DNA of 64,000 nt from an uncultured Pelagibacteraceae bacterium (GTDB taxonomy: Bacteria > Pseudomonadota > Alphaproteobacteria > Pelagibacterales > Pelagibacteraceae), in contig CACEOY010000006.1 in the NCBI GenBank assembly GCA_902561155.1, positions 1-64,000 on the forward strand. Reading direction: 5' to 3'. Positions within the stretch are counted from its first letter, which is position 1. Each line of letters starts with the position of its first letter. The notes beneath the pieces were generated by a model that saw only the letters and a program-made list of their open reading frames with translations, was not told the DNA's origin and did not search any database. Shown here one piece after another: positions 17,783 to 27,816 of this stretch. The translations under genes and the position numbers were made by a program.

Positions 17783-18741
17783 AACTTTTTAATTTTTTTT
17801 AATTTTTTTATCTTAACGTGTTTGTTTAATAGTAAATGAAGTTTTTTGAAAATAGGATTTTTAATCCGTCTATTAATTAAATTCCAAGTATGTGGTAAAA
17901 ATTTTAAATAAAATGACTTATTATCCCTTTTGTATAATCTAACAAATATTCCTAAAATTTTAAAGTTCCTTTGAACTGATAATATGTCGTAATCATTTTT
18001 TAAATTCTGAAAATTTTCACTCTTAAATTTTGATTTTGAATAGTAAAATTTTAGAAGTTTATTTTGCAAATTAATAGGCAATTTTATTCTGACATCATCA
18101 ATTAAAGAGGCTACATCGTAAAGAGGGTTGCCAATTATTGCATCTTGGCTATCGATCAAGCCAAAAGCTTTTTTGTTAATCATAATGTTTGCGGCATGAA
18201 AATCTCTGTGTACAAAAGTATTATTTTTGAAATAAAGTTTTTTATAAACTTTATTTAGTTCTATTTTTAAAATTTTTTTAATTTTATTAATTTCCAAATT
18301 TTTTGAAATAAACTTGAGATACCAATCAAAAAATAAGTCAGACTCTTTGTGAAGATTACGTAAAGAATATTTTTGTAATTTTAATTTGTGTTTTCCTAAA
18401 TGATAGTTTTTTTTAATTTTTATTCTTTGTAGTTTCAAAATAATTTTGATTAAATCTTTATAATAATTTAATTTATTTTTTTTTTTTAAAATTATGTCAT
18501 AAAAGGATTTTTCACCCAGGTCTGAAATTTCTATCACGTTGTGCTGATAATGATTGCTTATTAGTTTAGGTGCATTAATCTTATTTTTCTTAAGAATCTT
18601 ATTTATTATTGCGTAAGAAATTAAATTTTTAAACTTTTCTTTATTAGCTTTTACTATAATTGAAGTTTTATTACCTTTTTTTAATCTATAAAACTCTCTA
18701 AATGATGCATCTCCTGAAATCCTTTTTAATCTATAATTCAT
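17779..18741 (-). CDS. amgK: Anomeric MurNAc/GlcNAc kinase-like aminoglycoside phosphotransferase family protein
   Basis: A 320-residue APH-fold kinase. Visible are the catalytic loop FVHRDFHAANIMI (about residues 177-189), the metal-binding IDSQDAI (about 197-203) and the GNPLYDVASLIDD segment that follows. It is very rich in lysine and leucine. Paired with a MurU-like gene and TsaE, as in many alphaproteobacteria, it likely phosphorylates recovered cell-wall sugars at C1. Its start overlaps the end of tsaE by 11 nt. Confidence 0.78.
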   Translation of the reverse strand: MNYRLKRISGDASFREFYRLKKGNKTSIIVKANKEKFKNLISYAIINKILKKNKINAPKLISNHYQHNVIEISDLGEKSFYDIILKKKNKLNYYKDLIKIILKLQRIKIKKNYHLGKHKLKLQKYSLRNLHKESDLFFDWYLKFISKNLEINKIKKILKIELNKVYKKLYFKNNTFVHRDFHAANIMINKKAFGLIDSQDAIIGNPLYDVASLIDDVRIKLPINLQNKLLKFYYSKSKFKSENFQNLKNDYDILSVQRNFKILGIFVRLYKRDNKSFYLKFLPHTWNLINRRIKNPIFKKLHLLLNKHVKIKKLKKIKKL

Positions 18742-19180
18742 TAAAATTTTTCCACTTACCTGTTCCTAATAATCTTAGTTTTCTCTCATTATCGTGTTTA
18801 GCATAATCTAGATGAATTTCTAGTTTATCAGATATAGGTAATTTTAATAAACTTGGCCACTCTATAATTTTTATAGCATTTTCATTATCTTGAAATATGC
18901 CTAATGTATTGAGTTCTTTTTTATTTTTGATTCTGTAAAGATCATAATGCATGATTTTATATTTTTTTAAATCGTACTCATATAACAAGTTGAAAGTAGG
19001 GCTTAATACTTCTGTAGCCTTCGAACCTTCCTTTTTTTGCAAATAATTAATTAAATACCTAGTAAATGTGGTTTTTCCAACTCCAATTTCTCCTGTCAAG
19101 AAGATGCAATCTTTTTCTTTTAGTTTATTAGCTACTTTTTCGGAAAGAGAATTGAGTTGCTCTAAAGATTTTATAATCAT
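18731..19180 (-). CDS. tsaE: tRNA threonylcarbamoyladenosine biosynthesis ATPase
   Basis: A 149-residue P-loop ATPase with Walker A GEIGVGKTT (about residues 31-39) and the conserved SPTFNLLYEY (about 61-70) and HYDLYRI (about 79-85) blocks. TsaE drives the TsaB-TsaD complex that installs t6A37 on ANN-reading tRNAs. TsaB is encoded at the far right of this window in an unusually short form. It is 11 nt downstream of ahcY on the same strand. Confidence 0.92.
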   Translation of the reverse strand: MIIKSLEQLNSLSEKVANKLKEKDCIFLTGEIGVGKTTFTRYLINYLQKKEGSKATEVLSPTFNLLYEYDLKKYKIMHYDLYRIKNKKELNTLGIFQDNENAIKIIEWPSLLKLPISDKLEIHLDYAKHDNERKLRLLGTGKWKNFNEL

Positions 19181-19191
19181 TAGCTACTAGT

Positions 19192-20481
19192 TTAGTAGCG
19201 ATAAGTATCTGGTTTGAAAGGCCCTGATTGTTTAACGCTAATATAATCTGCTTGATCTTTTGACATTTTTGTTAATTTTGCACCTACTTTTTCTAAATGT
19301 AACATTGCTACTTTTTCATCTAAATGTTTAGGTAATACATAAACTTTATTCTCGTATTTATCTGAGTTATTCCATAATTCAATTTGTGCAATAACTTGAT
19401 TTGTAAAGGAAGCGCTCATCACAAAACTGGGGTGACCTGTAGCACACCCAAGATTGACCAATCTTCCCTCGGCTAACAAAATTATTCTTTTTTTACTTGG
19501 AAGTTCTATCTCATGTACTTGTGGTTTAATTTCATCCCATTTATAATTTTTAAGAGCTTCAACTTGAATTTCATTATCAAAGTGACCTATATTACAAAGT
19601 ATTGCTCTATCTTTCATGTCTCTCATGTGATCAGCAGTTACAATGTCCTTGTTGCCGGTTGCTGTTACTACAATATCTGCATCTTTAATAGCATCATCCA
19701 TTAAAACAACCTCATATCCTTCCATTGCTGCTTGTAGTGCACATATAGGATCGGTCTCCGTTACAAGAACTCTTGCCCCGGCTTGCCTTAAGGAAGCTGC
19801 ACTACCTTTACCTACATCTCCGTAACCAGCTACAATAGCAACTTTGCCGGACATCATAACATCAGTTGCTCTTTTAATCCCATCTACAAGGCTCTCTCTG
19901 CATCCATAAAGATTATCAAATTTAGATTTAGTAACGGAGTCGTTTACATTTATAGCTGGAATTAATAGCTGTTTATTTAATTCCATTTTTTTTAGTGCCA
20001 ATACCCCTGTTGTTGTTTCCTCTGAAACACCCTTAATATTTTTTAGTAAATTTTTGTGTTCTTTATGCATTAAAGCAGTGAGATCTCCTCCATCGTCCAA
20101 TATCATATTTGGTACCCAATCTTTTTTTCCTTCAATAGTTTGTTTTACACACCACCAATATTCCTTTTCGGTCTCACCTTTCCAAGCAAATACAGGTATG
20201 CCTGCTTTTGCTATCGCTGCAGCGGCATGGTCTTGAGTAGAAAATATATTACAAGAAGACCACCTACATTCGGCGCCTAACTCAGTTAAAGTCTCAATTA
20301 AAACTGCTGTTTGTATAGTCATATGTAAACATCCTAGAATACGTGCTCCCTTAAGCGGCTTTTTATTTTTGTACTCTTGTCGTAAAGCCATTAAACCGGG
20401 CATCTCTGTTTCTGCTAGAGAAATTTCTTTTCTACCAAATTCTGCAAGTTTTATATCTTTTACTTTAAAATCATCTGACAT
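19192..20481 (-). CDS. ahcY: Adenosylhomocysteinase
   Basis: A 429-residue S-adenosylhomocysteine hydrolase. It has the NAD-binding [16 protein letters not shown] loop (about residues 217-232), the substrate segment near [16 protein letters not shown] (about 50-65), and the strictly conserved C-terminus KPDTYRY. It removes the inhibitory product of SAM-dependent methylation, returning homocysteine and adenosine. The 46-nt gap to the upstream sensor kinase gene leaves no room for a full SAH riboswitch and none is recognisable. SAM synthetase is encoded elsewhere in the window. Confidence 0.97.
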   Translation of the reverse strand: MSDDFKVKDIKLAEFGRKEISLAETEMPGLMALRQEYKNKKPLKGARILGCLHMTIQTAVLIETLTELGAECRWSSCNIFSTQDHAAAAIAKAGIPVFAWKGETEKEYWWCVKQTIEGKKDWVPNMILDDGGDLTALMHKEHKNLLKNIKGVSEETTTGVLALKKMELNKQLLIPAINVNDSVTKSKFDNLYGCRESLVDGIKRATDVMMSGKVAIVAGYGDVGKGSAASLRQAGARVLVTETDPICALQAAMEGYEVVLMDDAIKDADIVVTATGNKDIVTADHMRDMKDRAILCNIGHFDNEIQVEALKNYKWDEIKPQVHEIELPSKKRIILLAEGRLVNLGCATGHPSFVMSASFTNQVIAQIELWNNSDKYENKVYVLPKHLDEKVAMLHLEKVGAKLTKMSKDQADYISVKQSGPFKPDTYRY

Positions 20482-20527
20482 AATTTAACGGGTTTTAACA
20501 ATATAAACTAATCTAATCAAGTAAGAA

Positions 20528-22048
20528 CTAGGATAATATTTTCGGCAACAAAACTTCAACCTGAGCTCCTTTTTGATTTATTCTATTTGACGCAGCAATC
20601 GCTCCTTTGTGAAGCTCTACTATATTTTTAGCAATATTTAAGCCCAAACCTGAGTGTTCTCCAAACTTGGATGGTCTGTTACTATAAAACCTCTTAAAAA
20701 TTTTTTGAGGTGAAGCTTCTGTAAAACCAGGTCCTTGATCTTTTATGGTCATAACAAAATTATTTGATGTTTCTGTGAGATCAATTTCGATCTTTTGTTG
20801 ATCATTGCTAAAAGAGATAGCATTATCGAGTAGATTAGCTATAACTTGTTCGAGTCTATTTTCAATTCCAATAATAAAAAAATTTTTCTCTTCTTTATTG
20901 GAAAAATTAGTAAAAATTTCTATCTTTTTATTTTGATTGATAAGATCTTGCCTAAAATCCTCAACAACATTAAGTATTATTTTCATAAGATTAACTTTTA
21001 ACATTTTTTCTCGAGATAATGATGCTTCATCCTTTAGCATTTGAGAATAATCAGTGATTAATCTCTCAATCCTCTCTACATCATGATTTATTATTTCAAA
21101 TAGTTTATTTCTATCTTTTTTATCATCTGTTTTATCTAATAGTTCTGAGGCACCTTTTAAAGAAGCTAAAGGATTTCTAATTTCATGAGCTAAATCAGTA
21201 GAAAAAGTTTCTGCTCTTGTAGTTCTTTTTTGAAGTTCTTTTGTCATTTCATCTATTGATTTGGTCAATTTTCCTACCTCGTCCTCTCTAACGAAAAATT
21301 TTTGTATATCAATATTTTGATCTGATTTATTTTTAACAGCTTCCGTAAAAGAGACTAAAAACCCAATTGGCTTTAATATATACTTATTTAAAAACATTGA
21401 AAAAATCAAAATAACTAAAGCTATAGCTAAAACAGTTCTTATAATAAAATTTTTTCTTTCAGCTACCGCTATCAGAATATCATTAGCCTCATTTGTTACT
21501 ACTATGTAGCCAGCTGTAACATCATTTAATTTTAATTCGCTAACAGTACTTACAAAAAAAGAGTTGTTAATTTTATTTTCTATTGTAATTGGTTCATCTT
21601 TATACTTTTTTTTAATGATGGTAGTTATAGAACTTTTGTCAGAGCTCTCGTCTAACAATGGTTTAGCTTTTGCTTGTTTTTTTTCAGCTCCCTCTTCTAT
21701 AACTTCATCGGATCTCTGAAAAACGCTAGTGTCTAAATCTAATATATTCGTGTCACCTATTAATTCCGCATTTTTAGAGAAAAATTGAACTCTATCTAAT
21801 CCTTGAAAAAGGAATCTTGTTGATAATAAAAATTTTTTTATGCCTTCTTTATTGAAACTAACACCAAGTCTTTCAATGTGATCTGAAGTATTATTTATTA
21901 TTATAAAATGATTTGTTGAAACTTTTTTAACTAAATTTGGCTGTATCGCATTAAGGTAGAGGATAGTAAATAGACCTAAAACCGAAAAAATAGATAAATT
22001 AAAAAGTAGGAACTTTCTTAAAATTGAGGATGTTTTTTTCTTTTTCAT
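20528..22048 (-). CDS. chvG: Sensor histidine kinase ChvG/ExoS type
   Basis: A 506-residue membrane kinase. It has a helix near the N-terminus (about 15-32), a periplasmic sensor (about 33-195), a second helix (about 197-217), a HAMP linker, the phospho-acceptor H-box DLAHEIRNPLASLKG (about 286-300), an N-box (NLLDNAISFS) and a GLGLNIAKN G2 box. Order and sensor length match ChvG, which in other alphaproteobacteria responds to acid or envelope stress. The gene overlaps its regulator by 1 nt. The periplasmic regulator ExoR and the HPr-kinase/PTS genes common beside chvG in Rhizobiales are not here. Confidence 0.85.
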   Translation of the reverse strand: MKKKKTSSILRKFLLFNLSIFSVLGLFTILYLNAIQPNLVKKVSTNHFIIINNTSDHIERLGVSFNKEGIKKFLLSTRFLFQGLDRVQFFSKNAELIGDTNILDLDTSVFQRSDEVIEEGAEKKQAKAKPLLDESSDKSSITTIIKKKYKDEPITIENKINNSFFVSTVSELKLNDVTAGYIVVTNEANDILIAVAERKNFIIRTVLAIALVILIFSMFLNKYILKPIGFLVSFTEAVKNKSDQNIDIQKFFVREDEVGKLTKSIDEMTKELQKRTTRAETFSTDLAHEIRNPLASLKGASELLDKTDDKKDRNKLFEIINHDVERIERLITDYSQMLKDEASLSREKMLKVNLMKIILNVVEDFRQDLINQNKKIEIFTNFSNKEEKNFFIIGIENRLEQVIANLLDNAISFSNDQQKIEIDLTETSNNFVMTIKDQGPGFTEASPQKIFKRFYSNRPSKFGEHSGLGLNIAKNIVELHKGAIAASNRINQKGAQVEVLLPKILS

Positions 22049-22746
22049 TAACTAACATTCCATCTATATCCGCTTCCATATCTTGTTTCAATTGCTGAAA
22101 ATTTATCATCTACTTTTTTAAATTTTTTACGTATCCTTTTGACGTGGCTATCAATGGTTCTGTCCTCTATTTCAGTGTTTTCTTTGTAAGCGATATCCAT
22201 CAAATGAGCTCTTTCCTTTATAACACCAGGTCTTTTTGCCAATTCTTTAACTATTAGGAATTCCGTAGTCGTAAGTTTATCAGGAAGTGCTTTGCCATTC
22301 CACTCACATTCTAATTGAGATGGATCTAACTTTAATTTACCATGAGAAATTATATTTTTAGTATCTTCCACCTTATCTGCTTTTTTTCTTAGTTGAACTC
22401 TTATCCTTTCGACTAATACCTTCATTGAAAAACCACCAGATTTTTTTACAAAATCGTCCGCTCCAAGTTTTAGTCCAAGCAATTCATCAACCTCTTCATC
22501 TTTTGACGTTAAAAAGATTATAGGAATAGACATTTTTTTTCTTATTTTCTTTAACAGCTCTTCCCCATCCATTCTTGGCATTTTAATATCTAAAATAGCT
22601 AAGTCGGGAGGGTTTCTCGTAAGACCTATTAATGCTGTTTCTCCATCAATGTAGGTTTGCACTTTAAAGCCTTCTCTTTCTAAGGCTATGCTGATACTGG
22701 TCAAAAGATTTCTGTCATCATCTACTAAAGCAATTGTGTGACTCAT
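22048..22746 (-). CDS. chvI: Response regulator ChvI, OmpR family
   Basis: A 232-residue regulator with a receiver domain (acidic DDD at residues 8-10, phospho-acceptor in LAILDIKMPRMDGEELL near residue 54, lysine in FLTSKDEE) and a C-terminal winged-helix DNA-binding domain (about 135-232; RTIDSHVKRIRKKF). It is phosphorylated by the adjacent ChvG-type kinase and should control envelope or acid-stress genes. Targets cannot be inferred here. It lies 50 nt after polA on the same strand. Confidence 0.9.
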   Translation of the reverse strand: MSHTIALVDDDRNLLTSISIALEREGFKVQTYIDGETALIGLTRNPPDLAILDIKMPRMDGEELLKKIRKKMSIPIIFLTSKDEEVDELLGLKLGADDFVKKSGGFSMKVLVERIRVQLRKKADKVEDTKNIISHGKLKLDPSQLECEWNGKALPDKLTTTEFLIVKELAKRPGVIKERAHLMDIAYKENTEIEDRTIDSHVKRIRKKFKKVDDKFSAIETRYGSGYRWNVS

Positions 22747-22796
22747 ATTTAAATTTTCATAATTAAATTGTCAAAATTTAGGCGACATTTTATTTA

Positions 22797-25568
22797 TTAA
22801 TGTGCTTCTCCCCAATTATAACCTGAATTTACATTTACTTCCAATGGAATTGAAAACATATGAAGTTCTGAAGAAGACACAGAGGTCATAATTTTTTTTA
22901 TCAATTTCTCATTGTTTTTTTGGTCTTTTATGGGACTTTCAAAAACTAGCTCGTCATGAATCTGTAGTAACATTTTCGCACTAATTTTTTTTTCTTTTTC
23001 AGTAATTTTGTCTATTTCAATCATTGCCAACCTTATTATATCCGCGGCAGAACCTTGTATCGGCGCATTAATTGCTGCTCTTTCTTGAAAAGACCTTACA
23101 CTAAAATTCTTATCGTTAATACTTCTTAAGTGAATTCTTCTTCCAAAAATATTATTTACATATCCATTTTTTCTACAAAATTTAATTGTATTGTTCATGT
23201 AATCTTTAATTTCAGGAAACTTTTTGAAATATTCGTCTATAAACTCTTGTGCTTCTTGATTAGAAACTGAAATCTGTTTTGCTAACCCATACTGTGTTAT
23301 ACCATATATGATTCCAAAGTTAATTGCTTTTGCTTTTCTTCTTAAGTCTTCATTTACCTTATTTAAAGCTACACCAAAAACTTGACTTGCTGTTAAAGAA
23401 TGAATGTCTTGATTATTTTTAAAAGCTTTTTTAAGTTCTTTTACATCTGCCATATCCGCAAGAATTCTCATTTCTATTTGATTATAATCAGCCGAAATTA
23501 AAATATTATTATTATCGGCAATAAAAGCTTTTCTAATTTCTTTTCCATCGACTGTTTTGATTGGTATATTTTGTAAGTTTGGATCACTTGATGCAAGTCT
23601 TCCTGTGTTGGTCGCTGCTAATAAGAATGAAGTATGAACTCTCTTGGTTTTTTGATTGATATGGTCCTGCAAAGCATCTGTATAAGTACTTTTTAATTTG
23701 GAAACTTGTCTCCATTCAAGAACAAGTTCAGGAAATTTGTGACCTGTTAAAGCAAGATCCTCGAGTATTTTAGCACTTGTGGCTAAACTGCCTTTTTTTG
23801 TTTTCTTCATTTTAGCAATTTTTAAATCATTATAAATTATTTCTCCTAATTGTTTCGGTGACCCTATATTAAACTCTTTACCAGACAGTTTATAGATCTC
23901 CTTTTTTTTTTTTATTAATCTTTCCTCAAATTTTTTTGATAGTTTTTTTAGGTAGGCATCATCAATTTTTATCCCATTCATTTCTAATTTCGAAAGTAAT
24001 TTAATCATTGGTTTTTCAAATATCTCATATATTTTATTAAGATTTTCATTATTCACTCGGTCTTTCAAAATATTATAAAGTCGTAATGTTATATCAGCAT
24101 CTTCTGCAGCATATTTTGTAGCGTCTTTTAAATTTACTTCAGAAAAATTTAATTGTTTTTTTCCTGAACCTACTACCTCTTTATACGATATAGTTTTATG
24201 ACCTAAGTGTATTTCGGACAACGTATCCATATTGTGTCTATTATTACCAGCGTCTAAAGTATATGAAAGAAGCATTGTATCTTCTATGGGTTCAATGTTA
24301 ATTCCATATTTTTTAAAAATTATAAAATCATATTTTATATTTTGACCAATTTTTTTTATGCTCGGATCTTCAAGAATTTTTTTTATCTTTTTGACCACAA
24401 ATTCTTTATCTAGACTTTTAACATTTTTGTGTGCAACTGGAATGTAATAAGCTTCATTGATATCATGGCTAAAAGAAACTCCAACGAGTTCCGCATTGAT
24501 AGGATTTAGTGATGTGGTCTCACAATCAACTGAGATTATTGATTTTTCGTTTAGTTTCTTAATTAGATTATCGAGATCATTTTCACTTGTTATATTTTTA
24601 TAATTATTAGTGTCAACCTTAGATATTTTTGTAGTGTTTGCTTTTCCTTTTTTTGATTTTTGTGCACTTTCACCGTAGAAACTTATCGCTTGACTTAATA
24701 GTCTGTTAAATTCCATCTCTCTTAAAAAATTAAACAGATTTTCTTTATCTACGTCCTTTAAAATAAAACTGCTTAGTTCATCTTTTACTGGTACATTAGA
24801 TTTTAAAGTAACTAATTCCCTGCTTAACAAAGCTTTATCCTTGTTTTTAAGTAAAGTTTCTCTTCTCTTGTTTTGTTTAATCTCAGAAGCCTTTTTAAGT
24901 AATGTGTCTAAATTTTTATATTTGTTTATTAATTCAGAGGCAGTTTTAATACCGATTCCAGGTACACCTGGAATATTATCTGAGGAGTCGCCTGCTAATG
25001 ACTGAACATCTATAACTTGATTTGGTTTAACACCAAACTTTTCAATTACTTCTTTCTCTCCTATAACTTTGTTCTTCATCGGGTCGTATAATCTAATATC
25101 TTTAGAAACGAGCTGCATTAAATCTTTATCTGATGAAATTACAGTAACTTTTGCTCCCAATTTAGAAATTTGTTTTGCATACGTTGCTATTAAATCATCA
25201 GCCTCATAATTGATTAGTTCTATTGAGGGTAAATTAAAAGCCTTAACCGATTTTCTAATGTATTCAAACTGGGGGGCCAGATCTTCCGGTGCTTCGCTTC
25301 TGTTTGCTTTATATTCTTTGTATATCTCATTCCTAAAATTTTTTCGTGCAGAATCAAAAATTACTGCGAAATGCGTTGGTCTCTCTTTACTGTCATCAGC
25401 TCTTGAGTCTTCTAAAAGTTTAAAAAGCATAGAGCAAAATCCGCTAACTGCTCCAGTTGGTAAACCATCACTTTTTCTTGAAAGAGGTGGTAAAGCGTAA
25501 TAAGCTCTAAAAATATAACCTGAGCCATCAATTAAATAAAAATGATCTGACTTTTTAATTTTGCTCAT
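22797..25568 (-). CDS. polA: DNA polymerase I
   Basis: A 923-residue family A polymerase with all three parts. The 5'-3' exonuclease/flap domain spans about 1-300 (LAGDSSDNIPGVPGIG). The 3'-5' proofreading domain appears intact, with DCETTSLNP (D348, E350), the NIKYD motif and YAAEDAD. The polymerase domain follows (DPNLQNIPI; motif A SADYNQIEMRIL; motif B RRKAKAINFGIIYG; motif C QIHDELVFE). It fills gaps in repair and removes Okazaki primers. Its start is 39 nt from a divergent ABC ATPase gene. Confidence 0.97.
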   Translation of the reverse strand: MSKIKKSDHFYLIDGSGYIFRAYYALPPLSRKSDGLPTGAVSGFCSMLFKLLEDSRADDSKERPTHFAVIFDSARKNFRNEIYKEYKANRSEAPEDLAPQFEYIRKSVKAFNLPSIELINYEADDLIATYAKQISKLGAKVTVISSDKDLMQLVSKDIRLYDPMKNKVIGEKEVIEKFGVKPNQVIDVQSLAGDSSDNIPGVPGIGIKTASELINKYKNLDTLLKKASEIKQNKRRETLLKNKDKALLSRELVTLKSNVPVKDELSSFILKDVDKENLFNFLREMEFNRLLSQAISFYGESAQKSKKGKANTTKISKVDTNNYKNITSENDLDNLIKKLNEKSIISVDCETTSLNPINAELVGVSFSHDINEAYYIPVAHKNVKSLDKEFVVKKIKKILEDPSIKKIGQNIKYDFIIFKKYGINIEPIEDTMLLSYTLDAGNNRHNMDTLSEIHLGHKTISYKEVVGSGKKQLNFSEVNLKDATKYAAEDADITLRLYNILKDRVNNENLNKIYEIFEKPMIKLLSKLEMNGIKIDDAYLKKLSKKFEERLIKKKKEIYKLSGKEFNIGSPKQLGEIIYNDLKIAKMKKTKKGSLATSAKILEDLALTGHKFPELVLEWRQVSKLKSTYTDALQDHINQKTKRVHTSFLLAATNTGRLASSDPNLQNIPIKTVDGKEIRKAFIADNNNILISADYNQIEMRILADMADVKELKKAFKNNQDIHSLTASQVFGVALNKVNEDLRRKAKAINFGIIYGITQYGLAKQISVSNQEAQEFIDEYFKKFPEIKDYMNNTIKFCRKNGYVNNIFGRRIHLRSINDKNFSVRSFQERAAINAPIQGSAADIIRLAMIEIDKITEKEKKISAKMLLQIHDELVFESPIKDQKNNEKLIKKIMTSVSSSELHMFSIPLEVNVNSGYNWGEAH

Positions 25569-25607
25569 AATTTATAATACCTAAATTTAATGTTATATTA
25601 AAATTTT

Positions 25608-26540
25608 ATGATGAAAACTGCCTTATCTGTTGAAAACCTTTCAAAAGTATATTTTCGAGATAAAAAAAAAGTTTCAAACATAAATGCATTAAATAATATT
25701 ACTCTAGATGTGAAGCAAGGTGAAATTTTTGGGTTACTGGGGCCTAATGGAGCAGGCAAAACCACTTTTTTAAGCATACTTGCGGGAACAGTAATTAAAA
25801 CGAGTGGTAAAGTGAATGTTTGGGGTTTTGATCTTGACAAAAATCCAAGACAAGTAAGAGCATCTATCGGGATAGTACCTCAAGAAGTAAATTTGGATGC
25901 TTTTTTTAGTCCAAAAAAGTTATTGGACTTACAAGCAGGTCTTTATGGAATTAAGAATAATCAAAAAATAACTGAAACAATTTTAAAACTCGTTTCTTTA
26001 GATAAACAAGCTGATAGTTACTCTAGAAATTTATCTGGTGGTATGAAAAGAAGATTATTGATTGCTAAAGCTATGGTTCACCAGCCACCTATACTTGTGT
26101 TGGACGAACCTACAGCAGGAGTTGACGTTGAATTAAGAAAAAACTTATGGGAAAATGTTAAAGAACTAAATAAAATAGGAGTAACTATAATTCTTACCAC
26201 ACACTATTTATTTGAAGCTCAAGAAATGTGCAATCGAATTGCAATTATAAATAAAGGAAATTTGGTAGCCTTAGATACCACAAAAAAACTTTTAGATAGA
26301 ATTAAAACAAAAAAAATCACTTTTAAACTCAAAGAATTTGATACAAATTTAATTCTGAGCCTACCAAATGTGGAATTTATAATTGAGTCTAATAATACTA
26401 TTTCGATAAATTATGAAAAAGAATTAATTAATTTTGAACATTTAATAAATTACCTTAAAGAAAAAAACTTAAAAATACTCGATATTTCAATAGACGAAGG
26501 AGATTTAGAAGATGTTTTTATTCAACTAACAAAAAACTAG
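25608..26540 (+). CDS. ABC transporter ATP-binding protein (ABC-2 exporter type) without a neighbouring permease
   Basis: A 310-residue ATPase: Walker A GPNGAGKTTFL (about residues 45-55), Q-loop VPQEV, signature NLSGGMKRRLLIAKAM, Walker B ILVLDEPTAGVDVE, H-loop LTTHYLFEA. A C-terminal regulatory extension (about 235-310) is typical of CcmA/NatA-like subunits that power ABC-2 permeases exporting lipids, polysaccharides or drugs. No permease gene is adjacent: the next gene, 31 nt on, is bioY. The partner must be encoded elsewhere, unless an unusual pairing with BioY exists. Confidence 0.85.
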   Translation: MMKTALSVENLSKVYFRDKKKVSNINALNNITLDVKQGEIFGLLGPNGAGKTTFLSILAGTVIKTSGKVNVWGFDLDKNPRQVRASIGIVPQEVNLDAFFSPKKLLDLQAGLYGIKNNQKITETILKLVSLDKQADSYSRNLSGGMKRRLLIAKAMVHQPPILVLDEPTAGVDVELRKNLWENVKELNKIGVTIILTTHYLFEAQEMCNRIAIINKGNLVALDTTKKLLDRIKTKKITFKLKEFDTNLILSLPNVEFIIESNNTISINYEKELINFEHLINYLKEKNLKILDISIDEGDLEDVFIQLTKN

Positions 26541-26571
26541 ATAATTTCTTTAAATAAGGGTAGATTCAATT

Positions 26572-27150
26572 ATGGAGTTAGTAAAAAATTTAAAAATTTC
26601 AAAAATAATAAAATATGCTTTCATTGCGTTAATTGGAAGCATTATACTTGCTATTTCATCCAAAATTAAAATTCCATTTTATCCAGTGCCGATGACAATG
26701 CAGACATTAATCGTTTTAGCTATTGGGGTTTTGTTCGGATGGAAGCTTGGTGTCGCTACGATTTCATTATATTTATTTGAAGGAATAATTGGATTACCGG
26801 TATTTGCGGGAACACCAGAAAAAGGAATGGGGTTAGTTTATTTCACTGGTCCTACAATGGGATATCTTCTTGGATTTATTCCAGCAGTTTTTTTTTCTGG
26901 ATTTTTAAAAGTTTACTTTAAATATAGTTTGATTGTACGTTTTATTTTAAATTTTGCATTATATGCTTTTTCAGTTTCTTTCATATATACTTTTGGTCTA
27001 ATTTGGTTACTTAACTTTGTTCCAATAGAAAAACTGTGGGCTCTAGGAGCTTTACCATTTTTACCTGCAGAAATTTTAAAAATTTCTATATTGGCAGTTT
27101 TTACAACAATATTTAATAAAGATACTTTATCTTGGAGATCTCTTAGATAG
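26572..27150 (+). CDS. bioY: BioY-family biotin transporter
   Basis: A 192-residue membrane protein with about six hydrophobic helices and the BioY signatures KIPFYPVPMTMQTL (about residues 30-43), LFEGIIGLPVFA (about 64-75) and GPTMGYLLGF (about 88-97). BioY binds biotin as the S component of ECF transporters and in some proteobacteria occurs without dedicated BioM/BioN. No ECF ATPase or T component is visible here. The last 24 nt overlap the end of convergent regA. Confidence 0.92.
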   Translation: MELVKNLKISKIIKYAFIALIGSIILAISSKIKIPFYPVPMTMQTLIVLAIGVLFGWKLGVATISLYLFEGIIGLPVFAGTPEKGMGLVYFTGPTMGYLLGFIPAVFFSGFLKVYFKYSLIVRFILNFALYAFSVSFIYTFGLIWLLNFVPIEKLWALGALPFLPAEILKISILAVFTTIFNKDTLSWRSLR

Positions 27151-27699
27151 AATTCTTTGAAGAGTCCTTCTGTGCATTTTAAGTCTTCGGGCTGTTTCTG
27201 AAACATTTCTATTACATAATTCAAAAACTCTGTGAATATGTTCCCATTTAACCCTGTCTGCAGACATCGGGTTTTCTGGTGGCTTTGCTTTTGACTCAGG
27301 AGCAGCTAGTAAAGCTGATTCTACATCGTCTGCATCTACAGGTTTAGCTATATAATCTATTGCACCAGCTTTAACTGCGGCTACAGCAGTAGGTAAGTTT
27401 CCATATCCTGTCAGCATCACAATTCGACTGTCTGACTTCTTTTTAGACAGCTCTTTTATGACATCAAGTCCGTTTCCATCCTCAAGCCTTAGGTCTACTA
27501 CAGCAAAGTTTGGGGGCGTTTTTTGAACAAATTCAAGCCCTTCTGCAACCGTTTTAACCTCTTTCACCATAAAACCTTTTTTCTCCATTGCTCTGGATAA
27601 TCTGCCTCTAAAAGGATCATCATCATCGAGGATTAATAAGGATTTATCTTCAAAATCACTTATTTTTAGCTGTGGTGTCTGTAGACTTGTCTTTCTCAT
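27127..27699 (-). CDS. regA: Redox response regulator RegA/PrrA/ActR
   Basis: About 190 residues from ATG 27699 (an upstream in-frame start at 27768 would add 23 non-conserved residues). Receiver domain: acidic triad near residues 25-28, phospho-acceptor in FAVVDLRLEDG (about residue 69), and MLTGYGNLPTAV. The C-terminal Fis-type helix-turn-helix ends in RNVSETARRLKMHRRTLQR, almost invariant in RegA. It controls respiration, carbon and nitrogen genes in response to quinone redox state. The cognate kinase gene regB is about 4.3 kb away, beyond the polyamine genes. Confidence 0.93.
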   Translation of the reverse strand: MRKTSLQTPQLKISDFEDKSLLILDDDDPFRGRLSRAMEKKGFMVKEVKTVAEGLEFVQKTPPNFAVVDLRLEDGNGLDVIKELSKKKSDSRIVMLTGYGNLPTAVAAVKAGAIDYIAKPVDADDVESALLAAPESKAKPPENPMSADRVKWEHIHRVFELCNRNVSETARRLKMHRRTLQRILSKRSPR

Positions 27700-27816
27700 A
27701 ATTTCACATATGGGTACTCTTAAGACAATTACAACCTGCTCAGTAAAAGATTCTAACATATCGGGCATGCATTTTTTTCTTTACATAAGGTGAAAAAACA
27801 CTAAATACGTTCGAAT

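Noticed and set aside
20482-20527. SAH riboswitch upstream of ahcY
   Set aside because: The 46-nt spacer shows no recognisable aptamer core and is short for the known SAH motif plus an expression platform.
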